A DNA stretch of 64,000 bases, taken from Diospyros lotus. Taxonomy: Eukaryota > Streptophyta > Magnoliopsida > Ericales > Ebenaceae. The position numbers and the translations under genes were made by a program. Positions 1 to 11,989 of the stretch are shown piece after piece. The stretch is taken from the NCBI RefSeq assembly GCF_014633365.1, contig NC_068338.1, positions 21,028,616 through 21,092,615 of the forward strand, read 5' to 3'. Position 1 is the first letter of the stretch, and every line of letters starts with the position of its first letter. Below the pieces are notes generated by a model. That model saw only the letters and a program-made list of their open reading frames with translations, made no database searches and was not told where the DNA came from.

Positions 1-38
1 CTAAAAAACAGAGAGCAAATACCACTTCAAGAACTATC

Positions 39-609
39 ATGGCCACCGACACTACTGCTTCCGATGTTGCTCCCTCAACCTTCTTTGCTGCCTCGGTTGT
101 AGCTCCAGACACAACTCCAACATCTAATTCTCAATGCGGTGCTTGCAAGTTCTTGAGAAGAAAATGTATCCAAGGGTGTGTCTTTGCCCCTCACTTCAAC
201 CATGAACAAGGACCTATTTCTTTTGCAGCTATCCACACAATTTTTGGTGCCAGAAATACCTCTAAGCTCCTGGCCCACCTTCCGGTAAGTGATCGTTATG
301 CGGCTACCGTTACACTCTCATATGCTAGGCTTCAAGATCCCATTTATGGCTGTGTATTCGAAATTTTTGCCCTCCAACAGCAGGTATGATGAAACCCTAA
401 ATCCTTAATCTCTTTGAGTTTCTGAACTTAATTTGTTAATGTATGATTTTTAGGTCGACAATCTGCAAGTTTATCTAGCATTATTGAAGGAGTTTGCAAA
501 CTCTTGTGCAACCCTTAAGATGTTCAAAATTGGTTTCACCCGGAAACCAATTCAAACCCTATTCCAGAACTGGATTCAAGTTTTGCCAGAAATTTTGGAT
601 ACATCCTAG
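39..609 (+). CDS. LOB-domain (LBD, AS2-like) protein, two exons, probably frameshifted
   Basis: LBD proteins are plant-specific DNA-binding regulators of lateral organ and root development. Exon 1 is 39-383, a phase-0 intron (GT..AG) is 384-453, and exon 2 is 454-609, giving 166 aa. The C-block [15 protein letters not shown] with the fourth Cys spacing intact is at about residues 33-47, followed by a GAS block ([10 protein letters not shown], then [16 protein letters not shown]). The style resembles the LBD16/18/29/30 group. About three residues normally found between SYE and ARLQDP are missing. In exon 2 the frame drifts: after about position 518, reading from 519 in another frame gives [19 protein letters not shown] and on to GKHHQH with a stop at 663-665, which looks like the normal LBD C-terminus. 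The frame as annotated ends at 607-609. A one-base deletion (or two-base gain) near 510-519 is the likely cause, so this may be a pseudogene or carry a sequence error. The family identity is firm; whether the gene functions is doubtful. Confidence 0.8.
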
Positions 610-665
610 AAGAAAATGTCGATGAACTTGGATCCTTCGTATTCGGCAAACATCATCAGCATTGA

Positions 666-3600
666 GTATTGTCGATGAACTTTGATCCGTCATGCCAAAA
701 ATGTCTTTTTTTTTTTACGGAGGGGGGGGAGGGGTTGGACTGTCTGTATGATTTTCTTTTCCAAGTTGTTAATTTTTTTTTTTTTTAGATTAGCCATAAT
801 AAGCTCATCTGCATGTCTTTCAATTATGAGCATTCGGTTAGAACCAAACCAGAAACATAGCCTAAAAAATGGGGGCGTTCGACCCCCATAGACCAACTGT
901 CCATCTGAGTAGAGAAAGAGAAAATGAAAGTTAGATTAGGTGAGGTGGGTGGCTCTCTGAAATCAGAAAAAATAAAAAATCTTAAAAGAAAATAAATTAT
1001 ATAATTTTTAAAATTTAAGGGTGGGCAATTACAACCATTGGTGGCTTGGTGTTTAGGGAAAAATTAAAAACTAAATAAATTATATATATATATATATACA
1101 GTAACAATTTTTCAAATTAAAGAGTGGACAATTGTCTACCCTTGGCTGTACATAGCTCTGCCCCAATCCTAAACCAAAGCATCAAACTTGTCTTAAATGT
1201 GGTTCAGGCGACTAGACGACCATCTGGGAACCTATGAAATTTCTCATTGAGTAAATATCCACCATGCCGCCTAGTTGTTAAAAAAAAAAAAAAAGCAAAG
1301 GATCCTAACATGGTATTGGACAAGTAAAATAATTGACCCAGATAATGCTGGGATATGCATGTACAGATATATATGAAAAAATTGAAAAATTATCTGTTAG
1401 ATCAAAGGAATTAAAAGAAAGCTTGTATATATATGAGGAGAAATATATATATATATAAGAAAAAAAAGATAAATATATATATATATATATAATAATGGGT
1501 TATAGCGCAGGAATGTGATATGCATGCAGCCAATGCAACCATAGGTTCCATCACCTATTTTTTGAGATTTTAATTTTATTTAATTTTTCATATTACAATT
1601 TTATAAAAGGAATGGTAATAAAACTCCACTTTTTCTCTATAGTTCCCTCCTATCTGCAAATAAGCTAAATTAAATTTTAAAGGGTCAATTACACAAGAAA
1701 CACAATTTTTAAAAAATAATAAAAATAAAGTAAAAAGTCTTCAAATTAATTGGTCTTTCAATGAAAAATTAGAGCAAACAATTTGAGAGTACATTAAAGT
1801 GGAGAAGAGGGTGGTCTTCCACCTTTAGTGACTAAAGAGAGGGTGACATCAAAGTTGAAATAATAGAGAAGAAAGGAGATACTTAGTTAAGGAGAAGAGG
1901 GATTTGACTAAAAGAAAGGGGAGAAAAATTGAGAAGCTTGCAAATCTTCTTCAAGTAAAGCAAGATATAGGGCATGAGCAACTTCTTTTTACATTATTTA
2001 ACATAATAATTTGACTTCAGAAATATTATTTTAAATACTTTGTAAAAAAATATTAAAAATTGGTATACATATGTTTATTAGGTATTATTTGCAAAATAAG
2101 TACTATATGTGATTGTTTTGATGCATTTAAATTTTGTTAAAAATGCAATATATGCCAAAATATTTACGTAACGTTTGATAAATATATAACTCATCATAAA
2201 AAAAAATATTTATAAATAAATATGTATATATATATATGTAGATGTGGGAGCATATTTTTCAATGACCAGAAAAAAATTATCAAATAAAGGAATATGAATT
2301 TTGAATATGAAGCATGTATAGTTAAACATCTTATTTAGCTTTGGTTTCATATATATCATGAGTCTATGCTCTTGTAACTTTTTAAGCCACATGGGTTTCA
2401 TTTTAGTAGGGTTTTATATGAGAATGAATCTATATGTAATAATATGTAAATTTAGAGAAGCAAAATCAAAACCGACCTTGAGTTGTAAGAAATGTTGTTG
2501 AACTTGGGCCGAGGAATGGGCCCAAAAGTGTTTTAGGATTGTAGGCTTGAGTTAGGGAATTGGGCCTCATAAAGAGGTTTTTATTTATTTATTTATTTAG
2601 GTTAAAATAGTTAAATATTTTGAGGAATATAGGCACAAAATCTAGTGGCCTAACTGGTTCACAAAATAAGCCCAATTGGGTTGTAGAAAATTACCCTAGA
2701 TGTATTAATACAAGTACAACAAACACTCTTGATATTTAGTTAAAATATCTATTCATTATAAATTACATTAATCCCTTTTGAGTTATAAAATGTGTAATAT
2801 TTTGTCTTTACTATTATTTAATGATAATTCATTTTTTTTAAATACTAAAAATTAATGCCACCTTTTCTCTCTTCCCATATTTCATCCTTTCTCCTTCCAT
2901 TGCTCTTTTGAGCATTTTTTTTTTCCTTTCTCTATCTCCACTTTTGGTGTTTCTTCTATTATAAATTAATAAGACGTGAAATCATATTCTCCCTTAATTA
3001 ATGAGTTTTTGCATCTTGCCATTGATCAAAGAAGGAAAAGGCTTATTGCAAGTAGGGCTTTTGATGACCGTGCCTAGCCACAAAACTAGACTATTTTTTT
3101 TATCAATGCTATCAAGTAGAAAAAATCGTTTTTGATCAATGCTATCGAGTAGAAAAAATCGTACTAGTAATCGTTACAATCTACTAACATTTCTAAAGAG
3201 TAAGAACTCTATCATAATGTCCACCATTACTATCATGAATTGTTGAACCCACAGACCAATCGATTGTTTTTTATTTGATAACAACAAAGTTCAACGATAA
3301 TAATAATTTTTTCTTACATAAAGGTTCGTCATTCTTACTTTTTTTTCTCTCCATGATAATAGCTGGCCAATATTTTTTTTATCATTGAATAATACTCTCT
3401 ATAATTGGGCTAAATATGATGGGTGATTAGTGTTGTTAACTCAAAAAAAATAAAAAATAAAAGATACTTTGTGTAGCCAGGGGTTCAACTTTAAGGTTGT
3501 TAAAAATTTGTGAATAATTTGCATTATTTGAGAGAGGGGGCATGTGAAGTAATTATCAAATCATTAGGGGGTAGGCCACGTGCAATAAAGCAAATACAGC

Positions 3601-4300
3601 CAGCTATCCTATCATTTTGCACAGTCCACATAGCCACCGACATTCACCAATAATATTTTTATATACATATATTCATATATTTTTAAATCACAAATTATAT
3701 TATTTTCTATTTATTTATTACATATATATAAAAAATTATCCTTCTATCCTAACCTACTTGGAAAATATTTTTTATTGTTATACCTAACAAAGTGAGTTCA
3801 AGTCCAAATATAGGATTAAGAGAAAGAAGTCCAGAAAAGAGACATTCGGATAATATAATTTTCAAGAAACTATCTTAGAAATCTCTCTCGAGTACTTTTC
3901 GGGAAACCTTCCCAAAATTCTTTTTCGAATTCGAGAGGTACAATCTTTGAAGAATCCTTCGTAGTACGACATGATGAAAATACATCTAATAAATTTTGAG
4001 ATCCTTGCCTAAAAATTCATAACAAACAATCTCAAAAAATTTGGATATCCCTCCACTTGACAAGATGCCTTTTCATGTTTCGGACGGTCTTTTATCTCAT
4101 AAATCTCGAAATATTAAAAGTTGAAGATGAATATTGTCTCACATCTATAAATTTATTGTTATATTTCAACACCACCACCTATTAATTAAAAAAATTAATC
4201 GTCAAAATTTTAGTAACATAATTCTAATTTATTGAATATTGTACTTAACCATTATTCTTAATATATATTAATTTTGGATAAAAATTATAATATTTTTAAA
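666..4300. other. Non-coding AT-rich intergenic DNA
   Basis: I see no gene here. The stretch holds homopolymer T and A runs, TA microsatellites (about 1079-1098, 1441-1452 and 1472-1491), a TTTA run near 2580-2600, and many in-frame stops. Short open frames in it have no domain and no codon character. A G-box-like CACGTG lies near 3578. Confidence 0.6.
3098..3168. repeat. Two-copy 35-bp tandem duplication
   Basis: The stretch ATCAATGCTATCRAGTAGAA followed by AAAATCGT occurs twice back to back, near 3101-3131 and 3137-3166, with one base difference in the core. It is a small local duplication with no visible coding role. Confidence 0.7.
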
Positions 4301-5305
4301 TAAAATATATTAAATTGCAATGCCACGTGCAGTGCACCATAATATAATATCACAGTTTCCTTTAACATCGTCTTGATATTTTCTGGTCTCTCTCCATTAG
4401 TCCACGTTTTGAAGCGTAGAGAATGGACATGCGGCGAGGCCGCACGCTAGTAAACCCCAAAAATCTGTCACGTTATCTCTCTCCGGCTCTTGGCCTTTGA
4501 CACGACATCAGGTGCAACTAAAAAGATCACCACTGGTTTTGCACAATTTTGCGAAAATGCCATTCATGCAATGAAGTGAAAGCCAGTATATAGGCCACAT
4601 AAACTCTTGTTGATTGATTAACTAATTAACTCCACAATACCAATTACCAAATTCAAGAGGAAGACGCCACCAAAATGATAAGGGTTCACTGGTAAAAGGG
4701 CAGCCAATTACTTGAAAGCCATTCTCTCGAGTTTGTTTGCCAAATTCTCTAATGACCAAACCAACCCCTTATTTGTTTTGTAATTTAACACAGATCTTAC
4801 TCGATGATTAAGTGACGAGAGAGCAACCTAATTCAATAATTAATTAAATTAAATAACTATAACCCACATGTATCCTCTACTTTAATTAATTATTTAATTG
4901 GAAGATAATGTTTCTTTAATTAATCATTGATAGTTATGTGGTACTGGCTGGTTTGGCACAAGGGAATGTTGATATATGATTCAAAAATAATTAATAATTG
5001 TTTATATATATTTGGGTTTCATTTCATGTGCATTTGCATTGCATTTGGGTTACATATGACTTTATATATATATGCATAATAACTGGTTGCTATGTGGCCC
5101 GTTGATCAAACCCTAAATCAAGTAGCCGCAAGTATTCTCCCCTTTGTATATAAGCCCCCCCTTCCCTGGTTGACATTTCGATCGTTAATATTCAATCTTA
5201 AGAAACCCTAAACGCGTGAGTGAGAGAGAGAGAGAGAGAGAGCAAAACGAAGAAAAGCAAGATCGAAAGAAGAACTCGATGATCGAAGAGGAAAACAACG
5301 CAAGG
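4300..5305 (+). promoter_or_regulatory. Promoter-like region with TATA box, GA-rich leader and possible first exon
   Basis: The stretch has a G-box (CACGTG near 4323) and a TATA-like TGTATATAAG at about 5145-5154. A leader with a (GA)n tract follows at 5220-5242, then an ATG at 5280 opening MIEEENNAR. That frame meets a good donor at AG|GTAAAT (5305/5306) and a T-rich, intron-like sequence. I could not find a convincing second exon downstream (a weak acceptor lies near 5739-5740). It may be the start of a gene whose remainder was lost, a non-coding transcript, or chance. The reading is inferred. Confidence 0.3.
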
Positions 5306-6995
5306 TAAATCCGATCTCATTCTATGTAAGTGTGTATCACTTGTTTATTCAATGTAATTAGGAGAGAGATTGGTGAGATTGAGTATTGGGATTGTTCTGT
5401 GATAGACCAATGTACTCTATTTGCGTTTGTATCATTTGTGTTTTTTGATTTGCGAGTGTTGTCGTGAGATCTTATGAGAGTTCTTGTATATCGATTCTGT
5501 AAATCTATTATTACTATCATAGTGAATTGACTAGGGTGAATTTCTGTCGTGAGTAGGATTCTTTCGAATCTAATCACGTACATGCCTTGTTCATTTTATG
5601 TTTTCGTTGTGTGCGTTGTGTGAGTATTTTCATTTTTTTGATTTTGTTTTGACTTAAATCTTGGTACCATCATAACTTGGTTGTTTGATTTATTTCACAT
5701 GATGTTCTTAAGAGGGAATGTGTGTGATTCTCAAGTGCAGACTTTTGGGTTGGTCCAGCTTAAACATCCATCGACACACAAACTCCCCCTATCCAGATTA
5801 AATTCAAAGCACAAACTCACACGCCACATGTACACCCCCCTTCCCCCACATAATATATATATATATCAAATTAAGTAATGGTTTTTACAATAAGAGAAGA
5901 GTGATATAAGGGAGATGTTGACTACAAGATACATTTTAAGGGAGGTATAGTAGAGTAGAGTAGAGTAGAGTAGCGAAGATTAACACAAATCTATCTTAAT
6001 TCTAGAAAAACAAGATAAACACTTAATATTAAAGATGGAGTTGGACATTGTAATTAACATTCTTACCTATAATAAAATTTTCCTTTAGAAATAGAATGAA
6101 TGTAACTAAGGACAAAAATTATTATTTTAAACATACCCATCCTCAAGCTCGACGTGTCATTGATCAAAATTTTGAACTTGGTCCGATATGAACCTAATAA
6201 TAATTTGTTAGGTTGACTCCAACAATTTGCCATTAACTCATCAAGCAACAAATTTAGAGAGCCAAGCCAATTTCTTCACTCTAATAGCACTTGACATCGC
6301 CAAATTCATTTGCCAAATTGATAGCGAGGAACTAAAATCTCACCAAACTTGGCGATCCATCGCGTCCGACTAAGCCTTGCCATATCTCTTATCTCAATAG
6401 TTGATTTGTTGTCGGAAGAGGCATACGGAGGGTCCAAGAGGTTAGAGAATACGATTGACAGTGGTGACGACAAGCAATGACAAGCAGACCAGGAGCCAAC
6501 GAGCAAACCAGCGACCAAGCAGCGACGAGCAGACTAGCGACAACGATGACGATGAGTAGACTAGTGGTGTCGGAAGAGGAATAGGCAGCAACCAACATCT
6601 GGGTTTGTGTATGTATATGATTTTGGGATATTTTGTATTTATTTTTGTATTAGATGAGTGATATTGTGTATTTATGTATTTGATTATTGATTTTGTATAT
6701 GTTCGTATTTGATTATTAATTTGTATATTTGATTATAAATTTTTATAGTAATAAAAATTATATGTAAAGTAAAATAAATAGAATTAAAATTTATTAATAA
6801 ATAAATAAAATAAAGAATCAAATAAAAAAAATATGAAGTGCGGTTGGAACTGGCATAATTTTTAAAATAAAATTAAAATAAAAATTAAATTATTTATAAT
6901 ATAATAAAAAACACTGTTGGAGTTAGGGTCAGTACTCAGACTCGATGGATTTTGAAGGTATCCACCGAGGCTAGTCGGATTGGCATTTATGAGTG
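5306..6995. other. Non-coding stretch with a (GTAGA)n microsatellite
   Basis: No gene is recognised. A pentanucleotide GTAGA repeat occupies about 5948-5972. The 6470-6560 part is richer in G and C, with loose repeats of GACAAGCA/GACGAGCAGAC, but every frame is interrupted. From 6600 to 6900 it is AT-rich with TTTGATTAT-type repetition. Confidence 0.5.
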
Positions 6996-7021
6996 CAGGT
7001 GACTCACTTTAGTTTGGAACT

Positions 7022-7035
7022 AATTATATAAAGAA
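7022..7035 (+). promoter_or_regulatory. TATA box of the phytocyanin gene
   Basis: AATTATATAAAG lies about 165 bases before the ATG at 7194. This fits a transcription start near 7060 and a purine-rich leader ending in a (GA)n tract at 7165-7193. It is assigned by sequence and position only. Confidence 0.5.
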
Positions 7036-7193
7036 AGTCGAGGGGATGGGAAGCGAAATAAAGGAGAGACCAATTCGGTAATTCCAAGGAAAAGTGAGGG
7101 GGAGGCTCGGGCTAAGTAGGAAGCCAGGTATCTGAGGACTTCCCTTGCCTTTATTTTTGTGGAGGAGAGAGAGAGAGAGACAGAAAGAGAGAG

Positions 7194-8665
7194 ATGGAGA
7201 AGACAGGTTACTGCTTTGGCCTTCTATTCTCTTGTACTCTTCTTCTTCTTCTTCTTCTTCTATCTTCTTCAGAATCTGTTGAAGCTTACAAGAATTACAC
7301 AGTTGGCGACTCTCTGGGTTGGTATGACAACCTCCTGAAGCCCACTGTCAACTACCAGAAATGGGCTGCCGCCAAGAACTTCAGCTTGGGAGATTTTCTC
7401 AGTAAGAAACCTTTTAACTTCTCTCTCTCTCTCCCTCCCTCTTCACTTCTAGTTCTTTCAACCATATATATGCTTCTCATCAATTAAGCAAATCGTTTCA
7501 AGTTAAAATCGAACTAATTTGATGCCAATTGTAACATATCTTTGACATTAGGAAAACCCCTATGATAAATCTTTTATATATATTGTGCATCTTCTGATTG
7601 ACATCTAAGAAATCTCACTCCCAAGAATGGCTAGTACTACTGCAAGACCAGAAAAACCAAATCTTCACAGTAAGCAGTAAAACAGTACTTTCACTTAATT
7701 TTCTATAAATATTTATTTTTTTATTTTTTACATCAGCATACATATATATATATATATATATATAAACTATGTATATGTATGTATCCTCCTCCTCGCACAG
7801 TTGTGGGTGAGGCAATGTAGTTTGTCATGAAGCTCCCCGGCCCAGTCAACTTACAACAGCTGCATGTGCACCAGCCAAAAAGCGTCTGAACAGCTGTACA
7901 TTTTTGATGTGATGCTCCATCCAAATTCCAATTTTTCTTTTGAAGCTGCCTTCACAAGTTAGGTATCCGTATTATTAATCATCCTTTATCGCGCCCAGAA
8001 GTTAACTTCAGCACAGAGCTTTCATCTTCCTCATCATTCATTGATCATCACATCCCGATTCTCCATAATTGAGAAAGATCGTACAAAGAGCTTTTCTTTT
8101 CTTTTCTTTTTTTAAATTTTTATCTTTCGACTCGACTCGGCCATGTAATTACTCAAAATTCGTGTTTGTTGTGGCAGTTTTTAATACGGACAGCAACCAC
8201 TCTGTGGTTCAGACGTACAATGCGACGACGTACAAGCTTTGCGACCACGAGGACGCCTCCGAGAACGACACGATCGAGTGGTCGGCAACCGATCCCTCCG
8301 CCACCACTCCTCAACCGGTCACGGTGCCCGTTCCTCTGGTTAAGGAAGGGACCAATTACTTCTTTTCTGGTTTCTACGACGGCGAGCAGTGCAAGAACGG
8401 GCAGCGCTTCAAGATCGACGTGGCTCACGGGCAGGGGCTCCCACCGAGCCTGAGGGACCCGTCCGACGAGGCTCCGGCGCCGAACAGTCCTGATTCCGGC
8501 GGCGAAGAATCTGTCCCGGATACGCTGGTGCCGTCGAATTTCGACCATCCTCAGGAGACCAGCGATGACGACTCGGCGAGATCGGGATCTGTTTCTTTGT
8601 CACGGGTCTCCGGTTGGGGATTAAGTGGAATTTTGGTATTGTCGGGGGTCGGTTTGTTATTTTGA
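7194..8665 (+). CDS. Early nodulin-like phytocyanin (GPI-anchored cupredoxin-like protein)
   Basis: Exon 1 is 7194-7401, the phase-1 intron is 7402-8177 (GT..AG), and exon 2 is 8178-8665, giving 231 aa. Residues 1-31 form a signal peptide with a run of eight Leu, probably cut after VEA. The plastocyanin-like domain follows: YTVGDSLGW, YQKWA, then GDFLIFNTDSNHSVVQTYN across the splice junction. Cys91 and Cys141 are the usual disulfide pair. Of the blue-copper ligands, His77 is kept, but the ligand Cys is replaced by Ser133 (YFFSGF) and the second His by Gln140 (EQC). The protein should therefore not hold type-1 copper, as in early nodulin-like proteins. An acidic, Pro/Ser-rich linker leads to a hydrophobic tail (WGLSGILVLSGVGLLF), typical of a GPI signal. 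It is expected at the outer plasma membrane. Its exact partner is unknown. The ATG is the first in frame, before the signal peptide. Confidence 0.9.
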
Positions 8666-10396
8666 GAGGTTTTGGGGTGGAATAGAAGAAAGCAGAAGAT
8701 ACATATATTTATGTATAAGCATAAGCTAGCTGAGTGTTTGGAAGGTTTTCTTTTGCTTTGATTCATTCATTTGTGAGTTGTGAGCTCTTTGTGGCACCTA
8801 GAGACTGTGTGACACACAGTATGATAATTTTTATTGATTTTCTATTTTAATTATAAAATTTCATCACTACAAATTAAATTTGAACTCAAGAAATAGAACA
8901 ATATGAAATGGGACTATTATTTAAAATTTTATCATTTAAAATTTTTAAGAAAGGTAAATCATTTCATTATTAATTTATTATTCACTTATTTTAATTTATA
9001 ATTATTAAATGTATCCATTTAATATTAACCTGATTATAGTTAATTAACCCACCCCAAGGGTTGGGTTGAAACAAACAGCCATAACTCACCCTCAATGTTA
9101 GGTAGCCCCAATTACACTGTGGGACAACACATACTTACTTTTAATTGGGCCTAATTTAATTCTTATTAAGCCTTAATTCGCCTAAAGTTGGGCCTAATTG
9201 GGTTCACATGGCCTGTCCCTAAAACGAACAAGGGCTCATAGTGAGGCACTCCTGGGCCCAATTTATATGGGCTTGGACTTCATCCCATTTTATATATTCT
9301 TATTATTTGCAAGACAAGCCCAATCTTAATCCCATCTAGAAAAGGAAACACCTCGAACTCCAAAGAAAAGCCATCCCAATCTTGATAATTTTTGTTCTTT
9401 AAAGTAGTGTTTGTTAAATAAGATATAGATCGAAAAAAATGATATATGAAAATTGTTATAAACAAAAGTGATTTCTTATCTTGAACTTTTCAAATAAATT
9501 TATCTCTCTCTATTTTAGAAAAATTTATTCTGAATCTTACAAATAAAATAAAATGACGCTTGTATCATCTAGTACATTTTAAAAATTAAACAAACAATTT
9601 GATAAAAATCTTAAAATACTTCCGAGCTTTATCTTGACTATTCTATATTTTGGTCCGAAAAGCATTCCAATCTTATCTTACTTATTTTAACAAACGGTAT
9701 CGAGTAAGGCAATGCTTGAAACACAAATTGTGAGAACAATTATTTGCTAATAAAATCTAGTTTATGGAAATATAAACTCAAATATGAAAGACGATTTGAA
9801 TACTATTATTATCAATTTAAAAACTATTAATCACACTCGATTGTAGTATGGTAAATTATACAACAATGGAGTGTGATTAACACTTTGGAGTGAGAGTAAC
9901 ATTTTTCAGAAGATTTACAAATTACAATAGCTTTTGCCAAAGAATAAGGATGACATCCACCTTGTAATCTTAGAAAGAAACTTTAAAATAGTATACTTGA
10001 TCACTTGAGAGCTCATTTGGTTGTGTATGTGTTGGGAGCCTATTGAAAGTTTTCACAAATATTATCAAGTTCGAATTGTAGTTCAAATGAATAAATGATC
10101 TCAAATTCTCACGATTTTTGGGTATGTCGCAGCTCGTTAAGAGAGATTTTCAATGATATATTATGCATTAGAATCAAATGAAATTTTCATATCAAATAAG
10201 CAATTTATTGGAAGGTTTCAAAAAGAATTGCATATTCTAAGAACCTACTTTTTCACTTTAAGTTGTTAATGTCCCATATCATTTCATAACCGAATGAATA
10301 AATCTCAACTAGGAAGACCAAAACCTTATATTGAGGAGATGGGTGAACTTCTCAAACATTGATTGTACAAATCAATATCAACCATTCCTAAGACAA
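8666..10396. other. Non-coding AT-rich intergenic DNA
   Basis: This is the 3' flank of the phytocyanin gene. It contains several copies of GGGCC-type motifs near 9050-9260 (TTGGGCCTAAT twice) and otherwise AT-rich DNA with stops in all frames. No feature is recognised. Confidence 0.5.
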
Positions 10397-10722
10397 TCAA
10401 CTATAGAAGTTGAGTATGTGTTGTGTTCAACAACAAGATAAGAGACAATTTGGTTAAGCACCATTCTACAAGAGATTAGGGTTACAACTCAAGCTAAGGA
10501 GCCTATTGAGATCTTCATTGATAATATGGTTGCTACATATTTTGAAAATGACTACAAATTTCATATGAAAAGCAAACGCATATGATGAAGATATCATTAC
10601 ATTAATAAAAGATAGATTGAGGAAGGTGTTGTCATCTTGAGGCATATTCCTACTACTAAAATGGTGGTTAAGCCACTTAGTAAGAATATTTTTGAACCTC
10701 ATGCTAGACATGTGGGATTAAG
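10397..10722 (+). pseudogene. Decayed Ty1-copia RNase H domain
   Basis: Conceptual reading shows the C-terminal part of a copia polyprotein: STIEVEYVLCSTT, ETIWLSTILQEI, EPIEIFIDNMVATYFEN, FHMKSKRI, HYIKDR, then after a frame change IEEGVVILRHIPTTK, KPLSKNIFEPHARHVGL. This order matches the copia RNase H region (EAEY, DN, HxxSKHI, ADxxTK). At least three stops and one frameshift break it. It is a dead remnant with no intact enzyme. Confidence 0.8.
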
Positions 10723-10763
10723 TAGGTTTAGAGTTTATGTAAAATCACATGCTAGACCTTTAA

Positions 10764-11957
10764 TGTTAAGTATTGATATATATATATATATATATTTGTT
10801 ATCTATTCATGATTTATATATATATATCTTTTTGAATGTTGTTATTGAGCTTAAAATGTAATTACAATTGTGCCACATATTTCCTTAGTATGTCATTAGG
10901 CTTTAATCAATCATGTCACACGAAAAATTGTCTTAACACGTGTGTAGTGTGTAGGATGAGATTGAGTACACTTTTATTTGTGAGATGGTTGGTGTAAGTT
11001 CCTTTATGAATGAAAAGGTGTTCGAGCAAATGCATGTCACTTTAGTATATCTAAGATGAGACTTCTTGAGAGGAAGCTAGGTAGATTTTCATATAAAAAT
11101 TCATACCAAGCTTGTTTATAGTCAGATGTGATTGCTCATATGTTGGGTTACTTGGCTTAATGCCTTTGTAGTGATTGGACCAACATTCGTATGACATTGA
11201 GAGTGGCAAATGCTATTTAATGAGAGTTTCGTCTCATGTTTACATATCACGTGCACTTCTTAACTGCTTTAAGGAAGTGACAAGATAGTTTCTTATCTAT
11301 CATTGTGTGAAACCTTAAATCCATGTCTTTTTACCAAGAATCATTTTTTGAAGTTGAGTATGGATTTCACTACTTTAGAATATCATTTAATGGCCAAAAA
11401 TATATGGCTATGGAAAATGTGTCTAAAAAAGTGTTAAGTTAAGAGATGGATTTATCTAGATTACCAAAAAAATTATCTGAAATCATATCATTCAAATTTT
11501 GTATCTTATTACCTCAAACGATATACTTCGTATGATAATCATGAGTACAAAAGATTGGAATGGTGATCAAATGTGTTTAAACTTAGTCTCATAAGTGTTA
11601 TAATTATGACCCAAATTTCAAATTTGACTATGATTTGGATTTCTAATTTGACCGTCATTCAAAATTCAAATTTGATTGTGATTGGGATACATCTACAGTT
11701 GAAGATTATCCTTGTGACTCATCTTCTAATTAGAATATGAATTTGTTTAATCTTTTTTTTTTTGTATACATCTAAATTTATAAATAGATACCCAATACTT
11801 TGAAATTATTGTAGTTATATCACTATTGTAATAGCAATGTCATTTTAGTAATATTTTATTTTTTATATCCATGATTTTTCCTAATTTGGGTTTTTCATGT
11901 TAAAATTATGTATTCGTTTGTGTGTTTGATAGTTTGATTGTCGTTTGTTTTTTATCA
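10764..11957 (+). mobile_element. Probable copia LTR between polyprotein remnant and primer site
   Basis: The stretch begins TGTTAAG and ends GCTAACA, and lies between the RNase H remnant and a primer-site-like sequence. In element terms it would be the LTR after the pol end. It contains TA microsatellites (about 10776-10792 and 10816-10826). The ends are inferred from TG..CA and context. I found no second copy or target duplication in the window. Confidence 0.4.
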
Positions 11958-11962
11958 TAAAT

Positions 11963-11974
11963 GCTAACAAACTG
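11963..11974 (+). other. Primer-binding-site-like sequence (initiator tRNA-Met type)
   Basis: CTGGTATCAGAAG closely resembles TGGTATCAGAGC, the site most plant copia and many gypsy elements use to prime on initiator tRNA-Met. It sits a few bases after a TAACA terminus, as expected after an LTR. Little recognisable internal region follows. Confidence 0.5.
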
Positions 11975-11989
11975 GTATCAGAAGTGTTG

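Noticed and set aside
8153..8548. 131-codon minus-strand frame over the phytocyanin exon 2
   Set aside because: It is the antisense shadow of a real, GC-rich exon; the sense frame matches phytocyanins throughout.
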